A stretch of DNA of 64,000 nucleotides from Temperatibacter marinus (GCF_031598375.1 NZ_CP123872.1:434001-498000); one strand, 5' to 3'; counted from the first letter of the stretch, positions 8,921-18,390 are shown. Notes: a model not told the origin generated them from the letters alone. A program made the numbers and translations.

Positions 8921-10540
8921 ATGAGCGATAATCTCTCTAATACACTAACGACGGCTAAAAGCGGTTCACAACTATCCATGGACATCAATGCAGGCTTTGC
9001 CTTCTTCTTGGACTGTGTTGTTAATTTATTTGTGATGGCAGGCATCATGATAGGTGTCTTTAATTTTCCGGCGGAAATATTATTCGGCTATATTATTCCT
9101 GGCTGTATCATGGGCATTCTTATTGGTAACCTCGCCAATGTTTACTATGCTAAAAAGTTAGTAAAGAAGACGGGCGTTGATACCCTTACGGCTATTCCGC
9201 TGGGGATTGATCTGCCGACTATTCTTGGCATGTGTTTCTTTGTTTTGGGACCAACATTCCTTCTGAATAAAGCAGAACTGGGCGACCTTGAGGCAGGCAT
9301 GCTTGCTTGGAAAATTGGCCTCGGCGCAACAATTTGGATGGCCCTTATTAAGGCTGGCCTGTCATTCTTTGGCCGGTCCATGCAAAAGACCATTCCAACC
9401 ATGGCTCTTGTGGGCACAATGGCAGGAATTGCAACTATTTGGCTCGGCGCCAATGCCGTATATAACACCTTTTTACTGCCAGAAGTTGGCCTTTTAGCCC
9501 TGGGTATTATGGCTTATGCCCTGATCGCGGGTCATAAACTTCCCTTCAATTTACCGGGGGCAGTGATTGCAATCGTATTTGGAACATTGATCTATTACGT
9601 CTTAGCCGCTAATGACTATGGCAGTGGTTATGCTCTCTTACAAGCACCAGAAATTTCGCCCGTTCTCCCGACCATCACATTTGCAGGGTTTTCGACAGTG
9701 TTTGACCCTTTAACGCTTGGCTTTATGGGGATTATTTTCCCGTTTGCTCTTTTGATCGCCGCCAGCGCAGTGAATGTTGTTGCAGGTGCAAAAATCATCG
9801 GAGATGAATATGATCCCCGCACCATTGTACAAATTGATGCAGGCACCACCTTCTTGATGGCTCTTTTTGGCGGAACAGCGCAAACAACCCCTTACTTTGG
9901 GCACACGACCTATAAAAGAATGGGGGCCCGTACTAATTACTCTATGGGAACCGCCGCAGTTATTGCCCTTCTCGGCTTTGTTGGTCTCATTGCTTTTGCT
10001 TCAAAGATGATTCCCGTCTCAGTCCTCTCACCAATCCTTGTGGTGGTCGCATCTGATATTATGCGCCTTGCCTTTACAGGCGGCGATGTAAGACATGCCC
10101 CCGCGCTCTTATTTGCTCTCATCCCTGCAATTTTAAATTTTGCAAAAGTAAAAGTTGATGAATTGTTCGTAAAAGTTTCCAGTCAGGTCACGGCGGATGG
10201 TACGGCAATGACATCCGTTATAGGGGACCAGTGGTTGCAAGGTCACGCTCTTCTCGGTGCACTTGCTTCAGGATATGTTTTAACCTCTATGATCTGGGCT
10301 GCTCTTATCGTCTGGATTATTGATCGGAAACTGATCCATGCCGCCCTTGCTGCTTTTACAGCTTCTCTTCTCACTCTCTTTGGCGTAGTCCATTCAATTT
10401 CTTCTTCAAGTGGTATGTATCTGCCCTGGAATTTAACGGCCGCTGAGGGTGCCATTCACTTGCCTTATCAACTGGCGACTGGCTATGCGATTATCGGTAT
10501 ATTCTTGCTTATCCTTACGAGAGATAAGAGCCAAGCGTAA
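8921..10540 (+). CDS. NCS2-like purine/pyrimidine permease family protein
   Basis: A 539-residue polytopic inner-membrane protein with about 12-14 hydrophobic segments. The segments GNLANVYYAKKL, DTLTAIPLGIDLPTILGM and GGTAQTTPYFGHTTY resemble the substrate-binding half-helices of the NCS2/xanthine-uracil permease fold, though the protein is not a canonical UraA or AzgA. The likely role is proton-driven nucleobase uptake, which fits the purine nucleoside phosphorylase, phosphoribosyltransferase and phosphopentomutase genes just downstream. The start is supported by GGGGCGGG about 6 bases upstream. A short hairpin (8851-8866) and an AT-rich stretch (GCATATAAT) precede it, so it probably has its own promoter. 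Family placement is by pattern only, and the substrate is an inference. Confidence 0.72.
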   Translation: MSDNLSNTLTTAKSGSQLSMDINAGFAFFLDCVVNLFVMAGIMIGVFNFPAEILFGYIIPGCIMGILIGNLANVYYAKKLVKKTGVDTLTAIPLGIDLPTILGMCFFVLGPTFLLNKAELGDLEAGMLAWKIGLGATIWMALIKAGLSFFGRSMQKTIPTMALVGTMAGIATIWLGANAVYNTFLLPEVGLLALGIMAYALIAGHKLPFNLPGAVIAIVFGTLIYYVLAANDYGSGYALLQAPEISPVLPTITFAGFSTVFDPLTLGFMGIIFPFALLIAASAVNVVAGAKIIGDEYDPRTIVQIDAGTTFLMALFGGTAQTTPYFGHTTYKRMGARTNYSMGTAAVIALLGFVGLIAFASKMIPVSVLSPILVVVASDIMRLAFTGGDVRHAPALLFALIPAILNFAKVKVDELFVKVSSQVTADGTAMTSVIGDQWLQGHALLGALASGYVLTSMIWAALIVWIIDRKLIHAALAAFTASLLTLFGVVHSISSSSGMYLPWNLTAAEGAIHLPYQLATGYAIIGIFLLILTRDKSQA

Positions 10541-10567
10541 CGAAGACAAATCACTTTTATGAAGACT

Positions 10568-10603
10568 AAAAGGCGCCCTATCCGTAAAAGGAAGGCGCCT
10601 TTT
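10568..10603. terminator. Bidirectional Rho-independent terminator
   Basis: AAAAGGCGCC at 10568-10577 pairs with GGCGCCTTTT at 10594-10603, giving a U tract in either direction. It sits between the convergent permease and chemoreceptor genes and can serve both. Confidence 0.9.
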
Positions 10604-10634
10604 GGTTCTGCTTTTGTATATATGCGATTTCACA

Positions 10635-11864
10635 TTATTTAAATGTTTGAAGAAATTTCGTCGTTTCAATTTTCAAATTGTGTATTTGATCTTCCAATTG
10701 AACAGAAGAAGAATGTAATTCTTGTGCGCGACTTTTAGTTTGCTGAGCAGTGGCACTCACATGCCCGATATTTGCAGTTACGTCCTTCGTGCCTGTTGCC
10801 GCCTCTTGAATATTTCGACTAATTTCAGAAGTGGCCGCAGATTGTTCTTCTGTCGCTGCAGAAATGGCTGCCGCAATTTCCTTTAGAGAAGAGATACCGC
10901 GTCCAATCTTATCAACAGCCCTCACGGATTGGCTTGTATTATTTTGTATATCCGAGACTTGATGATTAATATCGCCGGTCGCGGAGGCCGTCTGCTGAGC
11001 CAAATTTTTCACTTCACTCGCCACCACTGCAAAGCCTTTGCCCGCTTCACCCGCACGAGCCGCTTCAATGGTCGCATTCAGTGCAAGTAAATTAGTTTGC
11101 TCGGCAATGTCTGAGATCAGCTTTATCACTGTCCCAATGGTTTCAGAAGACTGGCTCAGCGCCTTAATAGTCTGCTCTGTAGCAGCGGCCTCCTCAGAAG
11201 TCTTTTCAGTTTCATGAAGAGATGTCGTCACTTGGCGGGCGATCTCTTCCACAGAAGAGGTTAATTGTTCTGAGGCTGCTGCAACAGTTTGAACATTCAT
11301 GGTCGCCTGTTTTGACGCCGCCGCTACCGTTGTTGCAAGGCGCTGATTTTCATCTGCCCCCTCCATAAGTTCATCTGCACTTTTCCGTGTATGCTTGGCA
11401 GCTTGATCTATCTGGTCAACCAAGGCCATCACATAGGTTTCAAATTCAGTTGCAAGGCGTTTTAATTCATGTCTCTGCCCTTCCTCTTGTTTTTTTATAC
11501 TCTGTGTAGCTGCATTAATGATTTGAGCACCGCGCTTAAAATCGCCCTGCATCCCAGTTTCCAAGAAACGCCGATAATATCGTTTATCTAAGGCGGCTTC
11601 TAAGCTGGCGCTGGCTTCCCGAACATAAGCATCGGTAAGATCAAAAGCTTGATTTAATTGTGCCAATGTAGGGGATAGAGTATCAAAATGATCCCAGTGG
11701 ATAATCCGCGCACTCAAATCTCCTTTTGCAATCTTTCCTGAGAGATCACTAATTTGATCAAAAGTAGCCTGATAGTGAGCGTTTTGTTCTTTTAGATAAA
11801 CATTTTCCCTGCGAAGCATTGCAGTGGCTTCATCAGTTTTCTCTTTTTTTCTATTCCAAAACAT
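10635..11864 (-). CDS. Soluble methyl-accepting chemotaxis protein
   Basis: A 409-residue chemoreceptor without transmembrane segments. The C-terminal half is the MCP signalling domain, with the very conserved hairpin tip ([20 protein letters not shown], then [14 protein letters not shown]) that contacts CheA and CheW. The N-terminal half is coiled coil with a short segment ([13 protein letters not shown]) resembling a HAMP or HAMP-like linker. No CheR-docking pentapeptide is seen at the C-terminus. The start at 11864 (MFWNRKK) is chosen because its ATG overlaps the stop of the upstream PAS gene as TAATG, with AAAGGGAG a few bases before it; an ATG at 11891 would lie inside that gene. It probably receives redox input from the PAS partner, acting in the cytoplasm on flagellar control. 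Confidence 0.92.
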   Translation of the reverse strand: MFWNRKKEKTDEATAMLRRENVYLKEQNAHYQATFDQISDLSGKIAKGDLSARIIHWDHFDTLSPTLAQLNQAFDLTDAYVREASASLEAALDKRYYRRFLETGMQGDFKRGAQIINAATQSIKKQEEGQRHELKRLATEFETYVMALVDQIDQAAKHTRKSADELMEGADENQRLATTVAAASKQATMNVQTVAAASEQLTSSVEEIARQVTTSLHETEKTSEEAAATEQTIKALSQSSETIGTVIKLISDIAEQTNLLALNATIEAARAGEAGKGFAVVASEVKNLAQQTASATGDINHQVSDIQNNTSQSVRAVDKIGRGISSLKEIAAAISAATEEQSAATSEISRNIQEAATGTKDVTANIGHVSATAQQTKSRAQELHSSSVQLEDQIHNLKIETTKFLQTFK

Positions 11865-12403
11865 TAGACGCTCCCTTTCATCATGGACCAAACATATTCA
11901 TCATATGTGGCCCCAGATTCTTCGAGAGTCTGTTTCAAAAGCTTCTCCCCTGCCATCAAGGCTTCTTTTTGATTTTTATGAAGCGCTTCTTCAGCTACCA
12001 AACTTTCATAGAGTGGTATGATCCGAGCAAGAGCATGGGGCGTAGGTTTACGCCGGTTGGAATGATAGCCTATGTGCTGGGCATTTTCATTATAGCTTGG
12101 TGTAACATGGGCTAAAACCCAATAATATTTGCCGTCCAAAGCCATATTTTTTACATAGGCAAAAATCTCTTTGCCCGACTGAATGCGCTCCCACAATAGC
12201 TTAAAAACACAGCGAGGCATGTCTGGATGGCGAATTATATTATGCGGCTGTCCGATTGCCTGAGTGGTTTCAAGTTGCGCTAAACGACAAAACACATCAT
12301 TTGCATAGAGAAGGTTCCCCTTCAGATCAGTCTTTGAAACAATGATCTCATGATCATCGAATCGAGCCTCTTGATCCACAGGCTCAACAGAATATTTAAC
12401 CAT
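11864..12403 (-). CDS. Aer-like PAS sensor protein
   Basis: A 179-residue single PAS-domain protein. The segment [17 protein letters not shown] closely matches the FAD-binding helix of the aerotaxis receptor Aer (RHPDMP), and [14 protein letters not shown] matches the downstream PAS strands. In Aer the Arg, His and Asp of this motif bind FAD and read the redox state. Unlike Aer, no membrane segment or signalling domain is attached; the C-terminus is a short helix. The stop overlaps the start of the soluble chemoreceptor (TAATG), so the pair looks like a split Aer. The start at 12403 is supported by GAGAGG just upstream; an ATG at 12487 would add 28 residues. Confidence 0.85.
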   Translation of the reverse strand: MVKYSVEPVDQEARFDDHEIIVSKTDLKGNLLYANDVFCRLAQLETTQAIGQPHNIIRHPDMPRCVFKLLWERIQSGKEIFAYVKNMALDGKYYWVLAHVTPSYNENAQHIGYHSNRRKPTPHALARIIPLYESLVAEEALHKNQKEALMAGEKLLKQTLEESGATYDEYVWSMMKGSV

Positions 12404-12591
12404 CAGTACCTCTCTACCTCTCAAGCGCAACGACCCCTCGTCGCGCAATTCCCTTTTCTGAAAAGTGAAAATCAACTTCTCAGCCAATGGTATTTGACCC
12501 GAATTTAAGGTATAATAGAAGAGAGAGGAAGAAATTGACTGTTATCAAGAGTGTCAAATTTTCTCGACAACAGTCACCTTCAATACAGTAA

Positions 12592-13416
12592 CTATAACTT
12601 CGTAACAAAAACTTTTAAGAGTTTAGCAAGACGCTTGCCTGCAATTAAACCAAGTTCCATAACTTCTTCATGATTGAGAGGTTCGCCAGTGATGCCTGCT
12701 CCCATATTCGTCATTGTTGCAATGCCACACGCTTTCATGCCGTTCAGATGGGAAGCTGTTAAAATTTCAGGCACTGTGGACATTCCAACACAACCACCGC
12801 CTAAGACCTGAAAAGCTTTTATCTCTGCAGGGGTTTCAAAGTTTGGTCCCCGAACACCGACATATGTCCCTTCAAAAAGAGGCGTTTCAATTTCAGCCGC
12901 ACACTCTCGCAAGAGTTGACTATGTTCTTTATCCCATGCATTGGTCATATCGAAAAATCGCGGGCCAAACCGTTCGTCATTCATCCCAGCCATAGGATTT
13001 AATCCCGACATATTTATATGATCTGTCATCATCATCAAATTGCCTGGTGTTGCCTCTGGATTCAGGCTGCCCGACGCATTGGTAATCACAAGCAGCGGCA
13101 CACCCAAGGCCCACATGACCCGTGTAGGATAGGCAAGAGTTGTCTCATCATGCCCTTCATAACCATGCGACCGACCCTGCAGACAAACAATTTCTGTGCC
13201 GTTCAGTTTTCCAAAATGAAGACAGCCCGAGTGACCTTGCACCGTTGGCTTCGGAAAGCCAGGGATATCTGTATACTGAATGCGAATGGCCTCTTCTAAT
13301 TCTTCGGCTAGCTGATTTAGACCGCTGCCAAGAATAATCGCACATTTAGGAGAAAAATCGCCGATTTTACCTCTTAGAAACTCGGCACAGTCTTGCACTT
13401 GTTCATAAACGCCCAT
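12592..13416 (-). CDS. punA: Purine nucleoside phosphorylase (inosine/guanosine type)
   Basis: A 274-residue trimeric-type purine nucleoside phosphorylase, which splits inosine, guanosine or deoxy forms with phosphate into free base and (deoxy)ribose-1-phosphate. Landmarks are GSGLNQLAE (phosphate loop), GHSGCLHFG, CLQGRSHGYEGH, TNASGSLNP, GVRGPNFETPAEI and GMSTVPE, with TNMGAGI near the end where the base-contacting Asn lies in the family. The length is normal. It follows the phosphoribosyltransferase gene by 12 bp on the same strand, so the freed base can be salvaged to nucleotide. The ribose-1-phosphate can go to DeoB, encoded divergently next door. Confidence 0.93.
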   Translation of the reverse strand: MGVYEQVQDCAEFLRGKIGDFSPKCAIILGSGLNQLAEELEEAIRIQYTDIPGFPKPTVQGHSGCLHFGKLNGTEIVCLQGRSHGYEGHDETTLAYPTRVMWALGVPLLVITNASGSLNPEATPGNLMMMTDHINMSGLNPMAGMNDERFGPRFFDMTNAWDKEHSQLLRECAAEIETPLFEGTYVGVRGPNFETPAEIKAFQVLGGGCVGMSTVPEILTASHLNGMKACGIATMTNMGAGITGEPLNHEEVMELGLIAGKRLAKLLKVFVTKL

Positions 13417-13428
13417 AGTGATTTCCTT

Positions 13429-13986
13429 TTATATGTTAATCTCAGGCAGATCGATGCCCTTGCTTTCTTTAATTTCTTCACGACTACATCCAACAAGTTC
13501 ATGAGGGAAAACCAGCCAGTCGTCTGTCTCCTCAATATAAAAGTCAGGCGTAAGGGATGTCACATTTTTTGCTGGTTTGTAATAGCAAGTGGCGACTTTA
13601 ATCACTTCTGGAGTATTCTTACGGCATGTGTGACGCAGTTGTTGAATAAGGGCTTCTACTGAGCGTCCGCTATCAAAGACATCATCAACAATCAACAAAC
13701 TATCTTCACTATTGATGTTGTTAATAATATATTCAAGTCCGTGAACGTGGACTTCTTTTTGTTGTTGCATCCCTACGTAACTGCTTGTGCGGATAGAGAT
13801 ATGGTCTGTCTTCAATCCATAATATTCCATGACTTCTTGGACGGCGATTCCAGTGGGCGTTCCACCGCGCCACACACCAACGATGAATTTTGGCTTGAAC
13901 CCGGATTCAAGAATGTTAAGTCCAAGTTTGAATGACATATCTAACAGCTCTTGAGCGCTGATATAAACTTTTTGAATATCTGACAT
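13429..13986 (-). CDS. Purine phosphoribosyltransferase (COG2236-type, hypoxanthine/xanthine-guanine-like)
   Basis: A 185-residue type I phosphoribosyltransferase. The PRPP-binding signature LLIVDDVFDSGRSVEAL is clear, and an N-terminal WRGGTPTGIAVQE loop resembles Hpt/Gpt-type enzymes. FYIEETDDWLVFPHEL near the end matches the small COG2236 group of predicted hypoxanthine or xanthine phosphoribosyltransferases. The reaction would be purine base plus PRPP to nucleoside monophosphate. It is the first gene of a two-gene unit with punA (12-bp gap) and is divergent from deoB, with a shared 113-base promoter region. Base preference is unknown. Confidence 0.82.
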   Translation of the reverse strand: MSDIQKVYISAQELLDMSFKLGLNILESGFKPKFIVGVWRGGTPTGIAVQEVMEYYGLKTDHISIRTSSYVGMQQQKEVHVHGLEYIINNINSEDSLLIVDDVFDSGRSVEALIQQLRHTCRKNTPEVIKVATCYYKPAKNVTSLTPDFYIEETDDWLVFPHELVGCSREEIKESKGIDLPEINI

Positions 13987-14099
13987 GAAGAGTCCTCTAA
14001 TTATTTGAGGTTTTTTTAAATTATGAGTGTTGTTGCTTTTACTATAAGCGCGTATATTCGTCTACGAGTTTTATTAGGTAAAAGAGAGTGGAGTTTTAT

Positions 14100-15323
14100 A
14101 TGGCCCGTGCAATCATTCTGGTCTTAGACAGCCTAGGTATAGGATATACACCGGATGCTGTCACTTTTGGGGATAAAGGTGCCAATACGCTTGGGCATAT
14201 TGCTCAGTGGTGCGCTGAGGGTAATACAAGTGAGTTTTGGCCTGTGGGTCGACAGATGCACTTACCCAATCTTGCACAGCTGGGTCTAGGTAAAGCAGCA
14301 GAGCTTGTATCCGGCACGCTTCCAAAAGGATTGGAAACTTCAACGGTGATTGGGTCATACGCTGCGTGCGAGGAAATTTCAAAAGGAAAAGACACGCCTT
14401 CCGGTCACTGGGAAATGGCTGGTGTTCCCGTCCTCTTTGACTGGGGATATTTCCCTAAATCCTACCCTTCTTTTCCTCAGCAATTAACGGATCGTCTCAT
14501 TCAAGAAGCCAATTTACCAGGGATTCTTGGTAACAAACATGCAAGTGGAACCACAATCATTGCGGAATTGGGGGACGAACATATTGAAACAGGACAACCC
14601 ATCTTTTACACGTCAGCAGATAGTGTCTTACAAATTGCCGCTCATGAAGAGCATTTTGGTTTAGACCGACTGTATGACCTTTGTTATAAAGCGCGCCAAG
14701 CTGTCGATGACTTGGACTTGAATATTGGTCGTATTATCGCACGCCCCTTTCTTGGGGATTCTAGTGCTAACTATGCCCGCACTGGCAATCGTAAAGATAT
14801 TGCAACACCGCCTCACGAACCTACCCTGCTGGACCATCTTACTGAGGCCGGCCGTTCAGTTATTGCTGTGGGAAAAATTAGTGACATTTACGCAGGGTCA
14901 GGCATTTCAAAATCTATTAAAGCTTCAGGGCATGACGCTCTCTTTGAGCAAACACTCCGAGCTATGGATACAGCGCAAGACGGTGATTTAATTTTCACAA
15001 ATTTTGTGGAATTTGATCAAAGTTTTGGTCATAGAAGAAATCCTGGCGGCTATGCGGATTGCCTAGAACACTTTGATCGACGCATCGTTGAGGTCACCAC
15101 TAAAATGGCAGAGGATGATCTGTTAATCCTGACAGCTGATCACGGGTGTGACACAACGTGGGAAGGATCAGATCACACAAGAGAACATGTCCCCTTCCTT
15201 GCTTACAGACCAAACTTACCGGCCGAAAACATGGGCGTGAGAAAGAGCTTTGCTGATATTGGGCAAACAGTGGCCTCCTATCTTAACGTGAAACCTGTCG
15301 GTCACGGGACTAAGGCCCTTTAA
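14100..15323 (+). CDS. deoB: Phosphopentomutase
   Basis: DeoB interconverts (deoxy)ribose-1-phosphate and (deoxy)ribose-5-phosphate, linking nucleoside cleavage to the pentose phosphate pool. The 407-residue protein has the alkaline-phosphatase-superfamily metal motifs: LDSLGIG at the N-terminus, GKDTPSGHWE with the phosphorylated Thr, NFVEFDQSFGHRR and TADHGCDTTWEGSDHTREH. ATG 14100 is preferred to the GTG at 14088 because AGAGTGGAG lies 7 bases upstream. Two PAS_5 genes follow closely (12-bp and 45-bp gaps). The divergent hpt-like and punA genes complete a nucleoside catabolism set. Confidence 0.96.
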   Translation: MARAIILVLDSLGIGYTPDAVTFGDKGANTLGHIAQWCAEGNTSEFWPVGRQMHLPNLAQLGLGKAAELVSGTLPKGLETSTVIGSYAACEEISKGKDTPSGHWEMAGVPVLFDWGYFPKSYPSFPQQLTDRLIQEANLPGILGNKHASGTTIIAELGDEHIETGQPIFYTSADSVLQIAAHEEHFGLDRLYDLCYKARQAVDDLDLNIGRIIARPFLGDSSANYARTGNRKDIATPPHEPTLLDHLTEAGRSVIAVGKISDIYAGSGISKSIKASGHDALFEQTLRAMDTAQDGDLIFTNFVEFDQSFGHRRNPGGYADCLEHFDRRIVEVTTKMAEDDLLILTADHGCDTTWEGSDHTREHVPFLAYRPNLPAENMGVRKSFADIGQTVASYLNVKPVGHGTKAL

Positions 15324-15335
15324 TAAGGAAATAAT

Positions 15336-15944
15336 ATGGAGCAATTACACAAGGCCCCTTCAGATATTTTTGACAAAGTTATTGAGGCTTGGAAAAGTTG
15401 GCGCTCTTCTTCAGAAACTATTCCCACAAAAAAGGATATCAGACCGCAAGCTCTTCATCGGTATTTGCCGCATATCGTCTTAATGGATTATGAAGGAGAT
15501 GGCATAGCTCGCTATACGCTCATCGGCGAGCAAGTGAAAGAATTATACGCTCGTCAGATGGTGAACGAGAATACACATAACATTAAGCCTGCAACGCAAG
15601 AACAAATTCCTATTCATCGTCAGCTTGTCAAAGGCATCAATGACTATAGATGTGGGATTGTTACACACAGACGCCTCAATGATGAGCGTTCCATTCAATG
15701 GAACATGAAAATACTGAGCCTTCCTCTTGCAGGATCAGAAGGACGCAGTCACTTTATACTCGCGGTAAATTACATGCCTGACCGCCCTGAAGATAATTCT
15801 GCCTGGCAAAGTATGGTTAGTTTTGATGTTGAGAATACCATCATTACTGCAGTAAAGCGTTTAGACTTGGGTTTTGGTGTTTTCGACTTCCCCTCTGAAA
15901 ATGCGAAAAATATTCGCGATTTGGGTATAGAAAGAATTTGTTAA
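15336..15944 (+). CDS. PAS_5-domain protein, copy 1
   Basis: A 202-residue soluble protein of the alphaproteobacterial PAS_5 type. The core runs from about residue 10 (FDKVIEAWKSWR) through the typical HRYLPHIVLMD and YTLIGEQVKELY segments. No output domain follows. The C-terminal tail LDLGFGVFDFP is shared with the next gene, which shows that the two are tandem paralogs. It lies 12 bp after deoB and may be co-transcribed with it. Its function is unknown; family members often lie near motility or c-di-GMP genes, and here an EAL protein is encoded on the opposite strand just downstream. Confidence 0.8.
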   Translation: MEQLHKAPSDIFDKVIEAWKSWRSSSETIPTKKDIRPQALHRYLPHIVLMDYEGDGIARYTLIGEQVKELYARQMVNENTHNIKPATQEQIPIHRQLVKGINDYRCGIVTHRRLNDERSIQWNMKILSLPLAGSEGRSHFILAVNYMPDRPEDNSAWQSMVSFDVENTIITAVKRLDLGFGVFDFPSENAKNIRDLGIERIC

Positions 15945-15989
15945 GGTTTTCAGGATAGGCTTCTTTTCTAAGAGCTAGGGGAGAATACT

Positions 15990-16598
15990 ATGGAAGCGCT
16001 GGTCAAACCACCAGCAAATGTTTTTGACGTGCTGATTACAGCATGGTTAAAATGGCGAGATCATTCAAGTTCGCCTATTCCGTGCCGCCATGAAATTCAC
16101 CCGAAAGATATGACCTCTATCCTACCCTATGTGATGGTTTTAGATAACCTCAAGGAAAGTACTGCGAGCTACTCCCTTGTGGGCGAGCAAATGAAGATCA
16201 TTTACACGAACAATCTAAAGTCACGCAACATAATCTCCACGCGTGCCAATGTGATCACACAGAAGAAACTGCATAAATATTTGATCGAAAATATTCAATC
16301 AAAGCACTGCGGCACCTTGACGCGACGGTTGGCTCAAGACAGTCAAAATCGTGATTGGCATTATGATGTACTTACCCTGCCTCTCCTCAATAAGGATGGC
16401 AGTTATAGCTTGATCATTACTGTTGATATGGAACCTCTTGTTGAAGATAAAAAATCGGCGTGGATGCTTGTAGACTCCCTCACAATCGATCAAGCAATTC
16501 TACTTGAAATTGAACGCCTTGATCTGGGCGAAGGAGTCTTCGACTTTCCCTACGATTTAGCTGCAGGCGTAAAGAATTGTGGTGTGCGGACTATATAA
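15990..16598 (+). CDS. PAS_5-domain protein, copy 2
   Basis: Also 202 residues and clearly homologous along its whole length to the preceding protein (ANVFDVLITAWLKWRDHSSS, YSLVGEQMKIIY, LDLGEGVFDFPYD), but with many substitutions, so the duplication is old. It has a PAS_5 core and no attached effector. A GGGGAG ribosome site (15978-15983) supports the start. The 3' end faces the EAL-domain gene on the other strand, 31 bp away. The ligand and partner are unknown. Confidence 0.8.
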   Translation: MEALVKPPANVFDVLITAWLKWRDHSSSPIPCRHEIHPKDMTSILPYVMVLDNLKESTASYSLVGEQMKIIYTNNLKSRNIISTRANVITQKKLHKYLIENIQSKHCGTLTRRLAQDSQNRDWHYDVLTLPLLNKDGSYSLIITVDMEPLVEDKKSAWMLVDSLTIDQAILLEIERLDLGEGVFDFPYDLAAGVKNCGVRTI

Positions 16599-16629
16599 GT
16601 CCCATCTAACTCGCACAGTTTTCGCGTAC

Positions 16630-18222
16630 TTAATAATTTTCTAGAGCCTCAGAAACGGAAACTGGCTTACCGTATAACCACCCCTGTGCATATGTTACAC
16701 CGATATCCTGTAAGAATTGCTTTTGCTTCTCGTCTTCAACACATTCTCCGACGGTGGTAATATTCAATTTTGTACAGAGATCCGCCATGGAGCGAAGAAA
16801 AGAACGATTCTCCTCTTCTTCGATGCCTTTACGGATGTAAACACCATCAATTTTCACCACATCCACTTTAAGGGCTCTCAAATATTGTAAGCCAGCCGCG
16901 CCAGCGCCAAAATCATCAAGACAAACAATGTGCCCAAACTCCCTAATCCGCGATAAAATTTTATTGGTTGTCTCTAAATCATCAATCTGGCTTGATTCAG
17001 TTAATTCAAACGATAAATTCTTTCGAATATCGTCACAGTCTTCAAGAATTCTGAAAAAATGTCGCAGGAATATGGATGATTGAATTGATTTCCCAGAAAT
17101 ATTCACTGCCACAGAAATATTGTACCCTATACGTTTAAGCCGCTTAATAAGATGAATGACCTTCAAAGTCATCGCCAAATCAAACTCATGGATGACGCCC
17201 ATTTCTTCAGCAAAACACATGAAAAAATAAGGTGATCCATCATAAACACGGTGATCAAAGCGACATAGGGCTTCATAATGATGTAGTTTGCCAGTTTCAA
17301 TATGAACGATAGGCTGTAGGGCGATGTCAAAATACTCTTGTGTCACAATTGTTTTAAAAGCGCGTAGTTGCATCTTAGCTTTTTGCAATCGTTTTTCGTA
17401 ATCCCCTGACACCCCGGTCAAAGAATTCGATTTGCCCCCTCTGGAAGCCTGTTGCAAACTAAAAACGGCAGCTTTTACAGCCTCTTCTTCGCTGAGGCCA
17501 TCATCCCCTGTTATTGAGTCAATTCTTAAGAAATTAGTATTCGTCTTAAGGGCATTGTCAAAAGACTGCTGAATATCCGGCTTGTTTTCTACAGCCTTGA
17601 TTTCGCTAGAGACATCCACTTTGCGAGGATCGTCTCGATCCGTTGCCGCTTCTATCAAAAGCTTACTCAGCTTCAAAATCCGTTCATTAAGTGGGGGCTG
17701 ATCTTCATCGAAAAAGCCCGCTAACTTTAACAACGCTTGCCCTTCAGAGATGTTGAGCCCATCAGCATAATCGCTGACACGTTTAGAAAGAGAATTAAAA
17801 TGATCGGTCGTGAACTGCCGATCTGGGCGCGAGGCTGGCCTTTGACTGAGAGAGGGAAGGACGAGATCTCCCGCATAGGGTCTTAACATTAATTGGTAAT
17901 AAATCACACCGTCCTTGCGATGAGATGTCCCATAAAGATTAACCGCAATTTCTTTTTGATTTTCCTTCACGATCCGAAAAGGAGCAGGCCCTATTTTCCT
18001 CTGCTTATTCAATTTTCTCTTCAGCAGAGTGAACAAAGGAAGGTCATCAGGGTGCAAAGCATTCTGCAGAGAATCGCCTTTTTGCAGCATGCGGCCTAAT
18101 AAATCAGGATTAGACCAAGAAATTTCCTGGATAATATCCTCGGAGTCTATCTCGAGTATGACGTCTGCCATAGCCTTTAAAAATGATTTAAAGGCTCCTT
18201 CATCTATTGCAGAAAACTCCAT
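16630..18222 (-). CDS. PAS-EAL protein, probable cyclic-di-GMP phosphodiesterase
   Basis: A 530-residue cytoplasmic protein. Residues 11-125 look like a PAS fold, a variable linker follows, and residues 285-525 form an EAL domain. The catalytic set is nearly complete: EAL at 317-319 (YEALCRF), N374 (VNIS), E406 (FELTES), D436-D437 (LDDFGAG), K457 (VKIDG), E496 (GECVE in place of the usual AEGVE) and Q513 (AQGWLYGKP). This predicts active hydrolysis of c-di-GMP to pGpG and so control of the switch between motility and matrix. No GGDEF domain is present. It is a lone leftward gene. With capsule and RTX genes in the same window it is a plausible regulator of surface polysaccharide, but that link is inference. 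Confidence 0.9.
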   Translation of the reverse strand: MEFSAIDEGAFKSFLKAMADVILEIDSEDIIQEISWSNPDLLGRMLQKGDSLQNALHPDDLPLFTLLKRKLNKQRKIGPAPFRIVKENQKEIAVNLYGTSHRKDGVIYYQLMLRPYAGDLVLPSLSQRPASRPDRQFTTDHFNSLSKRVSDYADGLNISEGQALLKLAGFFDEDQPPLNERILKLSKLLIEAATDRDDPRKVDVSSEIKAVENKPDIQQSFDNALKTNTNFLRIDSITGDDGLSEEEAVKAAVFSLQQASRGGKSNSLTGVSGDYEKRLQKAKMQLRAFKTIVTQEYFDIALQPIVHIETGKLHHYEALCRFDHRVYDGSPYFFMCFAEEMGVIHEFDLAMTLKVIHLIKRLKRIGYNISVAVNISGKSIQSSIFLRHFFRILEDCDDIRKNLSFELTESSQIDDLETTNKILSRIREFGHIVCLDDFGAGAAGLQYLRALKVDVVKIDGVYIRKGIEEEENRSFLRSMADLCTKLNITTVGECVEDEKQKQFLQDIGVTYAQGWLYGKPVSVSEALENY

Positions 18223-18345
18223 AACTCCTCCTCATCTCATAGCTTCAGATCCTACAATAGGCTGATTTTAATCCAAATAGATAATAAAAATGCATATAAA
18301 TTAGTGCGATCCATAAAATTCCATTGGCTTTTTGCTCACAATAAG

Positions 18346-18361
18346 TTTACGTTCACGTCAA
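18346..18361 (+). promoter_or_regulatory. Inverted repeat, MerR/LiuR-like operator
   Basis: TTTACGT-TC-ACGTCAA is an imperfect palindrome (half-site TTKACGT, 2-base spacer) located 30 bases before the SDR start codon. Its form resembles operators of MerR-family regulators of acyl-CoA catabolism such as LiuR. No regulator gene is in the window. Confidence 0.45.
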
Positions 18362-18390
18362 CATAAGTCCATTATAAGGAGGAGAATATT

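Noticed and set aside
12537-12575. GACTGTT / AACAGTC pair as terminator of punA
   Set aside because: The loop is 25 bases long and no T tract follows in either direction.
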